Assembly (NCBI RefSeq): GCF_965213555.1
Contig: NZ_OZ243890.1
Coordinates: 1,984,001-2,048,000, forward strand
Origin: Acuticoccus sp965213555
Lineage (GTDB): Bacteria > Pseudomonadota > Alphaproteobacteria > Rhizobiales > Amorphaceae
Direction: 5' to 3'
Length of the DNA stretch: 64,000 nucleotides
Part shown: positions 8,878-18,189 of the stretch, in pieces
Layout of the letters: each line of letters begins with the position of its first letter
Numbering within the stretch: the stretch's first letter is position 1
Notes under the pieces: model-generated
What the model saw: the letters and a program-made list of their open reading frames with translations, nothing else
Told to the model about the DNA's origin: nothing
Databases searched by the model: none
Program-made: the position numbers and the translations under genes

Positions 8878-9375
8878 TCATTCGGCGCGTCGGGTCAGCA
8901 GCGCGTCGCCGAGAAGAGCAACGACGCCGAGGACGATCGCGGCGTCCGCGACGTTGAACACGTACCAGGAAAAGGTGCGCCAGTGGAGGTGCACGAAGTC
9001 CACCACCGCGCCGTAGAGCGTGCGGTCGACGAGGTTGCCGAGGGCGCCGCCGATGATGCCGCCGACCGCGAGGCGCACCAGCCCGCTCTGCGCCCGCCAC
9101 AGCCAGGCTGCCAGAAGGAGGGTGGCGACCACGGTGAAGGCGACGAGGAGCCAGCGCCCGGTGCCGTCCTGCTGCAGGAGCCCGTAGCTGATGCCGCGGT
9201 TCCATACGAGCGTGATGTCCAGCACCGGCAACACCTTGAGGGGACCCTGCGACAGGTCGAGCGCGAGGACCCACGCCTTGCTGGCCTGGTCCGCCGCGAA
9301 CACGGCGAGGGCGAGGGCGACGCCGGCGACGCGGCTCGTCGCTGCCCGCTCCGCCGGCGTCGTCGCGGCGCTCAC
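8878..9375 (-). CDS. lspA: Lipoprotein signal peptidase (signal peptidase II)
   Basis: A 165-residue inner-membrane aspartyl protease with four predicted membrane segments. It removes signal peptides from lipid-modified prolipoproteins, such as the BamF-like protein next to it. Signatures are DQASKAW, the catalytic-Asp block GGALGNLVDR, GAVVDFVHLHW, and FNVADAAI with the second catalytic aspartate. The start is a GTG at 9375 overlapping the ileS stop (GTGA). ileS-lspA order is common in proteobacteria. Confidence 0.95.
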   Translation of the reverse strand: MSAATTPAERAATSRVAGVALALAVFAADQASKAWVLALDLSQGPLKVLPVLDITLVWNRGISYGLLQQDGTGRWLLVAFTVVATLLLAAWLWRAQSGLVRLAVGGIIGGALGNLVDRTLYGAVVDFVHLHWRTFSWYVFNVADAAIVLGVVALLGDALLTRRAE

Positions 9376-12300
9376 GCGCCGTCGATCTCCGCCATGGCAG
9401 CGGCGTCTCGGGGCGACAGGTCGGGGTACCGCGGGTCGGAGCCGACGTCCGGCGAGACCTTCCAGGATCGGGCGCACCGCTGGCCGTCGGCGCGGTCGAC
9501 GCGCACGGCAACGCCCGGGACCTCGGGCAGCGTGAACGCCGCCGACGCCGGCGCACCGCCGTCGATGGTGATCGCCGAGGCGATGACGACGTCCGCGAAG
9601 TCGACGGCCTCGACGATGGCCCGGGTCGCGTCGTCGGCGATCCACACCACCGGGTGCGCCTCCAGCGAGGAGCCGATGCGCTTCTCGCGCCGCTCCACCT
9701 CCAGCGCGCCGGTGACGACGCGGCGCACCCGGCGCACCGTCTCCCAGCGTGCGGCGAGCGCGTCGTCGCGCCACGCCGGGTCCGCTTCAGCGAACGCCTC
9801 GAGGTGCACCGAGCCCTCGCCGCCCCGGGCGCGCCACGCCTCTTCCATGGTGAACGGCAGGAGCGGCGCGAGCCATGTCACCAGCGCCTCGAAGAGGTGG
9901 CGCACGGTCCCGAGCGCGGCCCGCCGCCGCGGGCTCGACGGCGCGTCGCAGTACAGCGTGTCCTTGCGGATGTCGAAGTAGAACGCCGACAGCTCGGTGT
10001 TGGCGAACGCCATCAGCGTGTGGGCCACGTGGCTGGTGTCGAAGCGGCGGTAGGCGTCGCGGACCTCATCAGACAGCACCGCCAGGCGGTGCAGCATCAG
10101 CCGCTCGAGCTCGGGCGCCGTCGCGACGTCGAGCGGGGCACCGTCGTCGTGGGCAAGGTTGCCGAGCATCCAGCGGATCGAGTTGCGCAGCTTGCGGTAG
10201 GAGTCCGCGACGCCCTTAAGGATCTCGGCGCCGATGCGCTGGTCGTCGGTGACGTCCTGCGTCGCCACCCAGAGCCGCAGGATGTCGGCGCCGTACTCAC
10301 CGATGACGTCCTGCGGCGCGATGGTGTTGCCCAGCGACTTCGACATCTTGCGCCCGTCCTCGGCCATCGTGAAGCCGTGGGTGACGACGGCCTTGTACGG
10401 CGCCCGTCCGCGCGTGCCGCAGGCCTCCAGGAGCGAGGACTGGAACCAGCCACGGTGCTGGTCGGAGCCCTCCAAGTAGACGTCCGCCGGCCAGGCGAGG
10501 TCGTCGCGCTCCTCGAGGCAGAAGGCGTGGGTGCACCCCGAGTCGAACCAGACGTCGAGGATGTCGTCAACCTTCTCGTAGTCCGACGGATCGTGGTCTT
10601 CGCCGAGGAAGCGCGCCGCGGCGCCCTCGGCGAACCAGGCGTCGGCGCCCTCCGCCTCGAACGCTTCTAATATGCGCGCGTTGACCGCCTCGTCGATGAG
10701 CAGCTCGCCCGTCTCGTGATGCACGAACACGGCGATCGGCACACCCCAGGCCCGCTGGCGCGAAACGACCCAGTCCGGCCGGTGCTCGATCATGCCGCGC
10801 AGCCGGTTGCGCCCCGACGGCGGCACGAAGTCGGTCGCCGCGATGGCGTCGAGGGCGCGCGAGCGCAGCGTGGTCCCGTCGCCGAGGTCGCGGTCCATGG
10901 CGATGAACCACTGCGGCGTGTTGCGGTAGATCACGGGCTTCTTGGAGCGCCAGGAGTGCGGGTACTGGTGCTTCAGCCGCCCGCGCGCCACCAGCACGCC
11001 AGCCTCGCGCAAGGCCGCGATGACAGCCTCGTTGGCGTCGCCCTTCCCGCCCTCGTCGGTGATGACGGTGCGGCCCTCGAAGCTCGGCGCGTCGGCGGTG
11101 AAGCGCCCGTCGGGACCGACCGGATGGGGGATCGTGGGGTCGATGCCGGCCGCCTGGAGGTCGCGCGTCGCTTGGGTCCAGACCTCGAAGTCCTCCACGC
11201 CGTGGCTCGGCGCGGTGTGGACGAAGCCCGTGCCCGCCTCGTCGGTGACGTGGTCGCCGGCGAGGAGCGGGACGTCGAAGCCGTAGCCCGCATCACGTCC
11301 GCGCAGCGGGTGCGCGGCGACAAGCCCGGCGAAGGCCTCGTTGGGTACGGTTGCCAAGCGGGTGAACGAGGAGACCCTTGCGGCGTCCATCACGCCTTGC
11401 GCTAGCGCATCGGCGATGACGTATCGCTCGCCCGCCTTCGCCCAAGGCGGTTGGCCGTCGGGAAGGGACTCGACGGCGCCGACCTCGTACAGGCCGTAGT
11501 CGACCGTCGAGGAGTAGGCGATGGCCCGGTTGCCCGGCAGGGTCCACGGGGTCGTGGTCCAGATGACGATGGCGGCGTTGCGGTCGACGAGGTCGCTGGC
11601 AGCGATCTGCAGGTCGCTTGCAGTGGTGTGCAGATTGGCCCGCCCCGCGTCGACCGGCGGACCCAAACCTTCATCGGTGCTGCAATCGCGACCGGACACG
11701 ACGTTCGCTTCGACACGTTCCCCAGATGCTAGGGTTGCGCGGTTGGTCGGGTGCGTCCGCTCGAGCGGGAACGCCACGTACACCGTGTCGCTCACGTAGT
11801 CCTGGTACTCGACCTCGGCCTCGGCGAGCGCGGTGCGCTCCACCACCGACCACATCACCGGCTTGGAGCCGCGGTAGAGCTGGCCGGTCGCGGCGAACTT
11901 CAGGAGCTCGCCGGCGATGGCGGCCTCGGCGACGAAGCTCATGGTGCGGTAGGGGTCCGCGAAGTCGCCCATCACCCCGAGGCGCTGGAACTCCTCGGCC
12001 TGCACGCCCAGCCAGTGCGTCGCGAACTCGCGGCACTCGCGGCGGAAGTCGTTGACCGGCACCGCGTCCTTGGCCCGGCCCGCCGCGCGGAACGCCTCCT
12101 CCACCTTCCACTCGATGGGCAGGCCGTGGCAGTCCCAGCCGGGCACGTAGTTCGCGTCGTAGCCGAGCATCTGGTGCGAGCGCACCACGAAGTCCTTCAG
12201 GATCTTGTTGAGCGCGGTGCCGATGTGGATGTGGCCGTTGGCGTAGGGCGGACCGTCGTGGAGGATGAACCTTTCGCGGCCCGCGCTCGCCTCGCGCACG

Positions 12301-12446
12301 CGCCGGTAGAGCTCCGTCCGCGCCCACTCGGCGAGCCACTCGGGCTCGCGCTTGGGTAGCCCCGCCCGCATCGGGAACTCCGTGCGCGGCAGGAACAGCG
12401 TCTTGGCGTAGTCGCGGACGGGCTGGTCCGCCGTGATCTCGGTCAT
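9372..12446 (-). CDS. ileS: Isoleucyl-tRNA synthetase
   Basis: A 1024-residue class I synthetase charging tRNA-Ile. The HIGH motif is in PYANGHIHIGTALNK, followed by GYDANYVPGWDCHGLPIE. The KMSKS loop is DGRKMSKSLGN. The editing domain begins VIWTTTPWTLPGN, and an anticodon-binding domain follows. Between FPLERTH and VIWTTTPW there is an extra segment of roughly 40-57 residues (about 11585-11757) that my memory of the family does not include. Its DNA is visibly less GC-rich and contains several TGCAG direct repeats, but it keeps the frame. It overlaps lspA by 4 bases. Confidence 0.95.
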   Translation of the reverse strand: MTEITADQPVRDYAKTLFLPRTEFPMRAGLPKREPEWLAEWARTELYRRVREASAGRERFILHDGPPYANGHIHIGTALNKILKDFVVRSHQMLGYDANYVPGWDCHGLPIEWKVEEAFRAAGRAKDAVPVNDFRRECREFATHWLGVQAEEFQRLGVMGDFADPYRTMSFVAEAAIAGELLKFAATGQLYRGSKPVMWSVVERTALAEAEVEYQDYVSDTVYVAFPLERTHPTNRATLASGERVEANVVSGRDCSTDEGLGPPVDAGRANLHTTASDLQIAASDLVDRNAAIVIWTTTPWTLPGNRAIAYSSTVDYGLYEVGAVESLPDGQPPWAKAGERYVIADALAQGVMDAARVSSFTRLATVPNEAFAGLVAAHPLRGRDAGYGFDVPLLAGDHVTDEAGTGFVHTAPSHGVEDFEVWTQATRDLQAAGIDPTIPHPVGPDGRFTADAPSFEGRTVITDEGGKGDANEAVIAALREAGVLVARGRLKHQYPHSWRSKKPVIYRNTPQWFIAMDRDLGDGTTLRSRALDAIAATDFVPPSGRNRLRGMIEHRPDWVVSRQRAWGVPIAVFVHHETGELLIDEAVNARILEAFEAEGADAWFAEGAAARFLGEDHDPSDYEKVDDILDVWFDSGCTHAFCLEERDDLAWPADVYLEGSDQHRGWFQSSLLEACGTRGRAPYKAVVTHGFTMAEDGRKMSKSLGNTIAPQDVIGEYGADILRLWVATQDVTDDQRIGAEILKGVADSYRKLRNSIRWMLGNLAHDDGAPLDVATAPELERLMLHRLAVLSDEVRDAYRRFDTSHVAHTLMAFANTELSAFYFDIRKDTLYCDAPSSPRRRAALGTVRHLFEALVTWLAPLLPFTMEEAWRARGGEGSVHLEAFAEADPAWRDDALAARWETVRRVRRVVTGALEVERREKRIGSSLEAHPVVWIADDATRAIVEAVDFADVVIASAITIDGGAPASAAFTLPEVPGVAVRVDRADGQRCARSWKVSPDVGSDPRYPDLSPRDAAAMAEIDGA

Positions 12447-13579
12447 GTCGTCTCGGTCATGGTACGGGCCTGGGCGGCGGGCGCGTCCGTGCGGCCGTTC
12501 TGGGGTTCACCGTTCGTCGGCCGATGGGGCCGTGGGCGCCCGCGGCACCAAGGCGAGCCGTGCCCCAAGATGCCCTTCGCCGAGCCTCGTGCACGCCTTC
12601 CAGGTGCGCCCTCATGGTTCTCATTAGCGCCGCCACCGCTTGAGTTCCACCCGTCAGCGACCGGACCGTCGTGCCCCATGCGCCGCGGACGACCGTTGAG
12701 TGGGGCAGCGAGATGGATCAACGCCGGACGGTCCCGCAGCTCGCCGACCCTTGCGTCGCAGGTGGCCTCTCGCCAAAGCGCCGACGTCCGGCGCTGCACA
12801 GGGTGGGGGGGACGCCGGAAGGCGGACGCGCCGAGGTCGCTGGACACGGCGACCTGGGACGCAGGTGAAGCCGGGCGATCGCCTCGCTGCACGGTTGCGG
12901 CACCTTGCCCACGAGCGTCGATGTTGCGGATCGTCGAGCGATCGCCGGCACTGGCTGGAGGAGCCGAATGCATGGAGCTGCGGTGGTGTGCAGCGTTCGT
13001 CGCCGGCGCGTGCCCCTGCAGAGCGGCCCCTCACTCCACCGATGACCCGCCCCATGGCTCGGGATCGAGCGGCACCGGCAGCTTCGATCGCGCCGCAAGC
13101 GCCGGCGACCTTGTTCGGGGGCGCGGTCCATCTCCGCCGAGCGTCGCCGCCGGTGCCAAGATCGGCACCGCACCGGGGAAGGCCGCACCCGTCGTCGACG
13201 GGACCAGCGCCGCGGCCAATCCTTGGTCGTGACACCGCGGACGCTCCCTCGTCCGGAAGGTGGCGGAGCGGCACGACATTTGGTGTCGTAGCCCTTCGCC
13301 AGATGCGCGCGTAAACCGCCTTGCCGGAACGATCCGACCACCCGAGCCCGATCGGGTCCCGGCTGACGCTCGACCGTGCCGGTTCCGTCAGATCGCCCAG
13401 CGCTGCCCCACACGCAGCGTCTGCGGGCGCTGGCGCGAGCGACCCGACCCGCGCCTCCGGCGAGGCCGGAAAACGACGCGAGGTGCCGAAGGGTCGGGGT
13501 CGTCGAACAGGGCGGGGGCGGATCGCACCCCCACGAGGGTCGCTGCCTCGATCCGTGCGCGGACGACGGCCTCGTAGCC
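12447..13579. other. 1.1-kb stretch without a recognisable gene
   Basis: Long open frames exist on both strands, as expected at this GC content, but none gives a protein with a recognisable motif, a convincing ribosome binding site or the third-position GC bias of the neighbours. I see no tRNA, no insertion-sequence ends and no tandem array. It probably contains the ileS promoter on its left side. A strongly eroded gene cannot be excluded. Confidence 0.5.
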
Positions 13580-14215
13580 TCAAGCGATGCGGAAGACGAA
13601 CAGGATCGCGGAAAGGTCGAGGTCGTTGAGCAGGTAGACCGGGAACGTCGGCGAGCGGTCCACCTCGCGCCAGGCGCCATGCTGGGACAGGTCGTCGATG
13701 GCCGCCGCGAAGCCCTGGTCCTGCCACGTGTCGGCACGAACGTTGAAGGCGACGACGCCGCCGGGTCGCGTTACACGGACGAGCTCGCCGAGCGCTGCGG
13801 GCGGCGCGTGGCCGGGACCGAAGGCGCCGGCGCACGCGGTCGTCGCGAACGCGTCGGCCCCGTAGGGCAGCGCCGTGAGGTTCGCCTCGGCGAGCGCGTC
13901 GTAGACGCCGCGTGCCCTCGCCCGGGCGAGCATGGCGGGCGACAGGTCGCACCCAGCGAGCGGCGCGTACCCGAGCAGGCGGAGCGCGTCGCCGACGAGG
14001 CCCGTGCCGCAGGCCGCGTCGAGCACCGGGCCTGCGTCCGGCGGTGCATGCCGCGCCAGGAACGCCGATGCGAGGAGCGGCACTCGAAATCCCTCGCCGA
14101 GGGTGTCGGCCTCGTAGCCGTCCGCCCAGCCCTCGTAGAACGCCCGCGTCTCCTCGGTGGAGGAGGGACCATAGGCGCCGGCGAGCGTGCCCGGCGGCGG
14201 GGGTCGCCCCGTCAA
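13580..14215 (-). CDS. Class I SAM-dependent methyltransferase
   Basis: A 211-residue Rossmann-fold methyltransferase. Motif I is VLDAACGTGLVG (SAM binding), followed by GCDLSPAMLARARA (acidic loop). Motif post-I is LTALPYGADAFATTACAGAFG, then LVRVTRPGGVVAFNVRADTW. The start appears to be a TTG at 14215 overlapping the TGA of the peroxiredoxin gene (TTGA), giving translational coupling but no visible ribosome binding site. The N-terminal ETRAFYEGWADGYEADT resembles UbiE/Williams-Beuren-type methyltransferases. The substrate is unknown. Confidence 0.85.
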   Translation of the reverse strand: MTGRPPPPGTLAGAYGPSSTEETRAFYEGWADGYEADTLGEGFRVPLLASAFLARHAPPDAGPVLDAACGTGLVGDALRLLGYAPLAGCDLSPAMLARARARGVYDALAEANLTALPYGADAFATTACAGAFGPGHAPPAALGELVRVTRPGGVVAFNVRADTWQDQGFAAAIDDLSQHGAWREVDRSPTFPVYLLNDLDLSAILFVFRIA

Positions 14216-14697
14216 AGGTGCGGCATCATGGCGTCGGCGCCAGATCGCTCGGTCGTCCCAGGACCCTCCTCGACGTTGAGGATCTTCACCACCCCGTCGT
14301 CGGCGAGCAGCGAGTAGCGCCTCGAGCGCACGCCCATGCCGAAGCCCGACGCGTCGACGTCGAGACCGATGGCGCGGGTGAACGTCGCCGAGCCGTCGGC
14401 GAGGAAGGTGATCTTGCCGTGCCCACCGGAGGACTTCGCCCAGGCGTCCATGACGAACATGTCGTTGACCGCGATGACGGCGACCTCGTCGATCCCCTTG
14501 GCGCGGATTGCGTCGATGTTGTCGAGGAACCCAGGGAGGTGAGTGTTGTTGCAGGTGGGGGTGAAGGCGCCGGGAACTCCGAACAGGACGATGCGCCGGC
14601 CGCGGGTGAGCCGCTCGGTGGTGACCTCGGACGGGCCGTCGGTCGTCATGACCTTGAAGGTGGCGTCAGGCAGCGTCTCGCCGATGGCGATGGGCAT
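14212..14697 (-). CDS. Peroxiredoxin, Prx5/AhpE-like
   Basis: A 161-residue thiol peroxidase of the Prx5 group, reducing peroxides in the cytoplasm. The peroxidatic cysteine is C49 in VPGAFTPTCNNTHLPGF. Family blocks NDMFVMDAWAKSSG, ITFLADGSATFTRAIGLDVDASGFG and the C-terminal VRSRRYSLLADDGVV are present. I see no second conserved cysteine, so it is probably a 1-Cys enzyme using an external thiol. The ATG at 14697 has GGAG upstream; longer in-frame extensions lack support. Confidence 0.92.
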   Translation of the reverse strand: MPIAIGETLPDATFKVMTTDGPSEVTTERLTRGRRIVLFGVPGAFTPTCNNTHLPGFLDNIDAIRAKGIDEVAVIAVNDMFVMDAWAKSSGGHGKITFLADGSATFTRAIGLDVDASGFGMGVRSRRYSLLADDGVVKILNVEEGPGTTERSGADAMMPHL

Positions 14698-14845
14698 GGG
14701 AAGCGTCTCCGACTGTTGCCCTGCGATGTAGCAGGTGCGGCGAGCCTCGCCACCCCCGCGCGCCCGGATCGGCTTCATCCTTGCGAGCGCTGTGCTAACG
14801 TGACCGCGGCGTCACAGGGCGGCTTGGCCGCACCAGGAGGCGGGT

Positions 14846-15451
14846 ATGGAGCGAACGGACAGCACGCTGACGGAGGGCTACCTCGAGGGCCAGTGCCTCA
14901 TCGCGATGCCCCAGATGGGTGACCAACGCTTCGACCGTGCCGTCATCTTCCTGTGCGCCCACTCCGAGGAGGGGGCGATGGGGATCATCGTCAACAAGCC
15001 TGCCAGGAACGTGTCGTTCGTCGATCTCCTGACGCAGCTCGGCGTGGTGGATCAGGAGGACGCCATCCGCCTCCCTCCGGCGGCCCGCAACGTCGCTGTG
15101 CACAACGGGGGTCCGGTGGAGACGGGACGCGGCTTCGTCCTGCATACGTCGGACTTCGTCTTGAAGGAGGCGACCTTGGTCGCGGGCAACGACGTGTGCC
15201 TGACCGCGACGGTGGAGATCCTGCGGGCCATCGCGCACGGCTCCGGCCCGTCCCAGGCGCTCCTCGCGCTCGGTTACGCCGGGTGGGCGCCGGGCCAGCT
15301 CGAGGCGGAGATCGCGGGCAACGGCTGGCTGCACTGCACCGCGGACCACGCACTGCTGTTCGACCCCGATGCCGACAACAAGTACGAGCGGGCGGTAAAG
15401 AAGCTTGGGTTCGACCCGCGCGTCCTGTCCTCGGCGGCGGGCCACGCGTGA
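14846..15451 (+). CDS. YqgE/AlgH family protein (UPF0301)
   Basis: A 201-residue protein of the UPF0301 family. Conserved blocks are LIAMPQMGDQRFDRAVIFLCAHSEEGAMGIIVNKP, GGPVETGRGFVLHTSD, and GYAGWAPGQLEAEI followed by GNGW. An AGGAGG-like site precedes the ATG. Family members have been linked to alginate regulation and to redox or gene-expression control, but no enzymatic activity is established. It is divergent from the peroxiredoxin gene. Confidence 0.92.
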   Translation: MERTDSTLTEGYLEGQCLIAMPQMGDQRFDRAVIFLCAHSEEGAMGIIVNKPARNVSFVDLLTQLGVVDQEDAIRLPPAARNVAVHNGGPVETGRGFVLHTSDFVLKEATLVAGNDVCLTATVEILRAIAHGSGPSQALLALGYAGWAPGQLEAEIAGNGWLHCTADHALLFDPDADNKYERAVKKLGFDPRVLSSAAGHA

Positions 15452-15514
15452 GGACCCGCGGTTGACACGTCGGCCGCTCACCGGCTTGTGACGGCGCGGC
15501 GGAGGAAGGGTTCG

Positions 15515-16912
15515 GTGCGTTACATCTCCACACGCGGCTCGGCGACGCGCCTCGGCTTCTGCGACGCCACCTTGACGGGGCTGGCCCCCGACGGCGGCCT
15601 CTTCGTGCCCGAGGCGTACCCGACGCTCTCCACCGCGACGCTCTCCGCCCTCGTGGGGCAGCCCTTCGAGGTGGTGGCGGAGGCGGTGCTGTCGCGCTTC
15701 ACGGGCGGCGAGCTCGGCGACGCGGCGCTGTCAGCCGACATCGGTGCCGCGATGGGGACCTTCGCCCATCCCGCCCGCACGCCGCTCGTCCAGATCGGCC
15801 CGAGCGCGTTTGTGCTCGAGCTGTTCCACGGGCCGACGCTCGCCTTCAAGGACGTCGCCATGCAGACCCTGGCGCGCCTGATGGACCGCATCCTCACCGA
15901 GCGCGGGCGGCGGGCGACCATCGTGACGGCGACCTCCGGCGACACCGGCGCGGCGGCGGCCGACGCGTTCCGCGGGCGCGCCGCGATCGACCTCGTCATC
16001 CTCTACCCCGACGGGCGGGTGAGCGAGGTGCAGCGGCGGCAGATGACGACCATCGCCGACGACAACGTCCACACCCTCGCCGTCGACGGCGACTTCGACG
16101 ACTGCCAGCGCATCGTCAAGGCGCTGTTCGTCGACCGCGAGTTCAACGCGCGCGTCGCCATGGGGGGGGTCAACTCGATAAACTGGGCGCGCGTCGCGGC
16201 GCAGGTGTCGTACTACGTGTTCGCCGCGCTGGCGCTCGGTGCGCCGCACCGGCGCGTGGCGTTCGCGGTGCCGACGGGCAACTTCGGCGACGTCCTGGCA
16301 GGCTACGTCGCCCACCGCATGGGGCTGCCCATCGAGCGCCTCGTCATCGCGACCAACCGCAACGACATCCTCGACCGCGGCCTGCGCACCGGGCGCTACA
16401 CGCCCGAACGCGTGGCGCCGTCGGCGTCGCCGTCCATGGACATCCAGGTGTCGTCGAACTTCGAGCGCCTCGTGTTCGAGCTGTCGGGCCGCGACGCCGC
16501 CTCGATCGCCGAGCGCATGGCCCGGCCCCCGGAGGGGTTCGCGCTCACCGCGGACGAGCAGCGCGGGATGCGCACGCTGTTCGCCTCGGGCCGGGCCGAC
16601 GACGCCGACACGCAGCGCGTCATCGGCGAGACCTACGCCGCGACGGGCCTCGTGGTCGACCCGCACACCGCCGTGGGCCTCAAGGCCGCGGCCGAGGTGA
16701 CGCTGCCCGCGGGCGTCCCCATGGTGACGCTCGCCACCGCGCACCCTGCCAAGTTCCCCGACGTGGTGGAGGCCGGCTGCGGCGTGCGCCCGGCGCGCCC
16801 CGAGCGCCTCGCCCGGGCGATGTCGGATCCCGAGCGCTCGAGCCGCGTCGCGGCGGACGTGCGCGCCGTGGCGGACGTCATCCTGGAGCGCGCCCGGGCG
16901 GTCGCGGCATGA
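15515..16912 (+). CDS. thrC: Threonine synthase
   Basis: A 465-residue PLP enzyme converting O-phosphohomoserine to threonine. It starts with the family-typical (V/M)RYISTRG at a GTG (15515) with GGAGGAAGG immediately upstream; an in-frame GTG 27 bases earlier would sit before that site. The PLP lysine is K112 in GPTLAFKDVAMQ. Other landmarks are VTATSGDTGAAAADAF, YPDGRVSEVQRRQM and FAVPTGNFGDVLAGY. It overlaps the next peptidase gene by 4 bases (ATGA). Confidence 0.96.
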   Translation: MRYISTRGSATRLGFCDATLTGLAPDGGLFVPEAYPTLSTATLSALVGQPFEVVAEAVLSRFTGGELGDAALSADIGAAMGTFAHPARTPLVQIGPSAFVLELFHGPTLAFKDVAMQTLARLMDRILTERGRRATIVTATSGDTGAAAADAFRGRAAIDLVILYPDGRVSEVQRRQMTTIADDNVHTLAVDGDFDDCQRIVKALFVDREFNARVAMGGVNSINWARVAAQVSYYVFAALALGAPHRRVAFAVPTGNFGDVLAGYVAHRMGLPIERLVIATNRNDILDRGLRTGRYTPERVAPSASPSMDIQVSSNFERLVFELSGRDAASIAERMARPPEGFALTADEQRGMRTLFASGRADDADTQRVIGETYAATGLVVDPHTAVGLKAAAEVTLPAGVPMVTLATAHPAKFPDVVEAGCGVRPARPERLARAMSDPERSSRVAADVRAVADVILERARAVAA

Positions 16913-18189
16913 GCCGCGTCACGCGCCTGCCGTCCGGGCTGTCGGTGGTGACCGACACCATGGCGCACGTCGACTCCGTGGCAGTCGGCGTGTGGGTGGA
17001 GACCGGCACGCGCTCCGAGGCCGAGGGCGAACATGGCGTCGCCCACTTCATGGAGCACATGGCGTTCAAGGGCACGGCGCACCGCTCGGCGAGGGCGATC
17101 TCTGAGGCCATCGAGGGCGTCGGCGGTGACATCAACGCCGCCACCAGCGTCGAGACCACGGCCTACCACGCGCGCATGCTCGCCGAGGACCTGCCGCTTG
17201 CCCTCGACATCTTCGCGGACATCCTGACCGAGCCGGCGTTCGCCCCTGCGGAGGTGGAGCGCGAGCGCAACGTCATCCTGCAGGAGATCGGCGCGGCGGA
17301 GGACGTGCCGGAGGACCGCGCCTTCGATGCGCTGCCTGAGGCCGCCTTCCGCGGACAGCCGCTGGGTCGGCGCATCCTCGGCACGCGCGCCTCCGTGGGC
17401 GCGGTGAGCGCGGATGCGCTGCGAACCTTCTTTGAGGCGCACTACACCGCCCCGGCGATGACGGTGGTCGCTGCGGGGCGGGTCGATCACGCGGCGTTCG
17501 TCGATGCGGCCGCCCGCGCCTTCGAGCGCGTGCCGTCGCGCCGCGCGCCGGCTGCCTCGCGCGCGAGCTACACCGGCGGCGTCGCGGCAGAGGCGGACGA
17601 GGACGCATCCGAGTGCCAGCTCATCCTCGGCTTCGAGGGGCGCGGCGCGCGCCACGACGACGCCGTCGCCGCCCAGCTCGCCGCGATGGTGGTGGGCGGG
17701 GGGCTGTCCTCGCGCCTCTTCCAGGCGCTGCGGGAGGAGCGTGGTCTCGTCTACGACACCTCCGCCTTCCACTGGGCGTTCGCCGAGACCGGCGTCTTCG
17801 CGGTCCACCTCGCGACGTCGCCGGACACCGTGCTCGAGGCCGCTGCGGTGACGCTCGATGAGCTCGAAGGCGCGATCGGGACGATCACCGAGGAGGAGCT
17901 CGCCCGCGCCAAGGCGCAGCTGCGCGCCGGCCTCCTCATGAGCCTGGAGAGCCCGTCGGCCCGGATGGGGCAGGCGGCGCGGCAGGCGATCGTCTTCGGC
18001 CGCGCCCGGACCAAGGAGGAGCGCCTCGCCGAGATTGAGGCGGTGACCGGGGAGGACGTCCGGCGTCTCCTGTCCGCGCTGACGCGCACGACGCCGACGC
18101 TCGTCACGGTCGGGCCCGGCGAGGCGCCGGACGCCTCGGCGATCGCGGCGCGCTTCGGCGGCGTCGCCGACCCGGGGAGCGCCGCGTGA
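16909..18189 (+). CDS. M16-family zinc peptidase, mitochondrial-processing-peptidase-like
   Basis: A 426-residue cytoplasmic M16 peptidase without a signal peptide. The catalytic motif is H46-F-M-E49-H50 in HGVAHFMEHMAFKGT, followed by GVGGDINAATSVETTAYHARM. The C-terminal domain has the substrate-binding GGGLSSRLFQALREERGLVYD. Alphaproteobacterial proteins of this type are close relatives of the mitochondrial processing peptidase beta subunit. Four-base overlaps with thrC and the following GNAT gene place it in a coupled chain. Its natural substrate is unknown. Confidence 0.92.
   Translation: MSRVTRLPSGLSVVTDTMAHVDSVAVGVWVETGTRSEAEGEHGVAHFMEHMAFKGTAHRSARAISEAIEGVGGDINAATSVETTAYHARMLAEDLPLALDIFADILTEPAFAPAEVERERNVILQEIGAAEDVPEDRAFDALPEAAFRGQPLGRRILGTRASVGAVSADALRTFFEAHYTAPAMTVVAAGRVDHAAFVDAAARAFERVPSRRAPAASRASYTGGVAAEADEDASECQLILGFEGRGARHDDAVAAQLAAMVVGGGLSSRLFQALREERGLVYDTSAFHWAFAETGVFAVHLATSPDTVLEAAAVTLDELEGAIGTITEEELARAKAQLRAGLLMSLESPSARMGQAARQAIVFGRARTKEERLAEIEAVTGEDVRRLLSALTRTTPTLVTVGPGEAPDASAIAARFGGVADPGSAA

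Noticed and set aside
12459..13952. Several long frames on both strands between ileS and the methyltransferase gene
   Set aside because: Composition is that of frame shadows, with no motifs and poor starts; overlapping frames compete without one being better.
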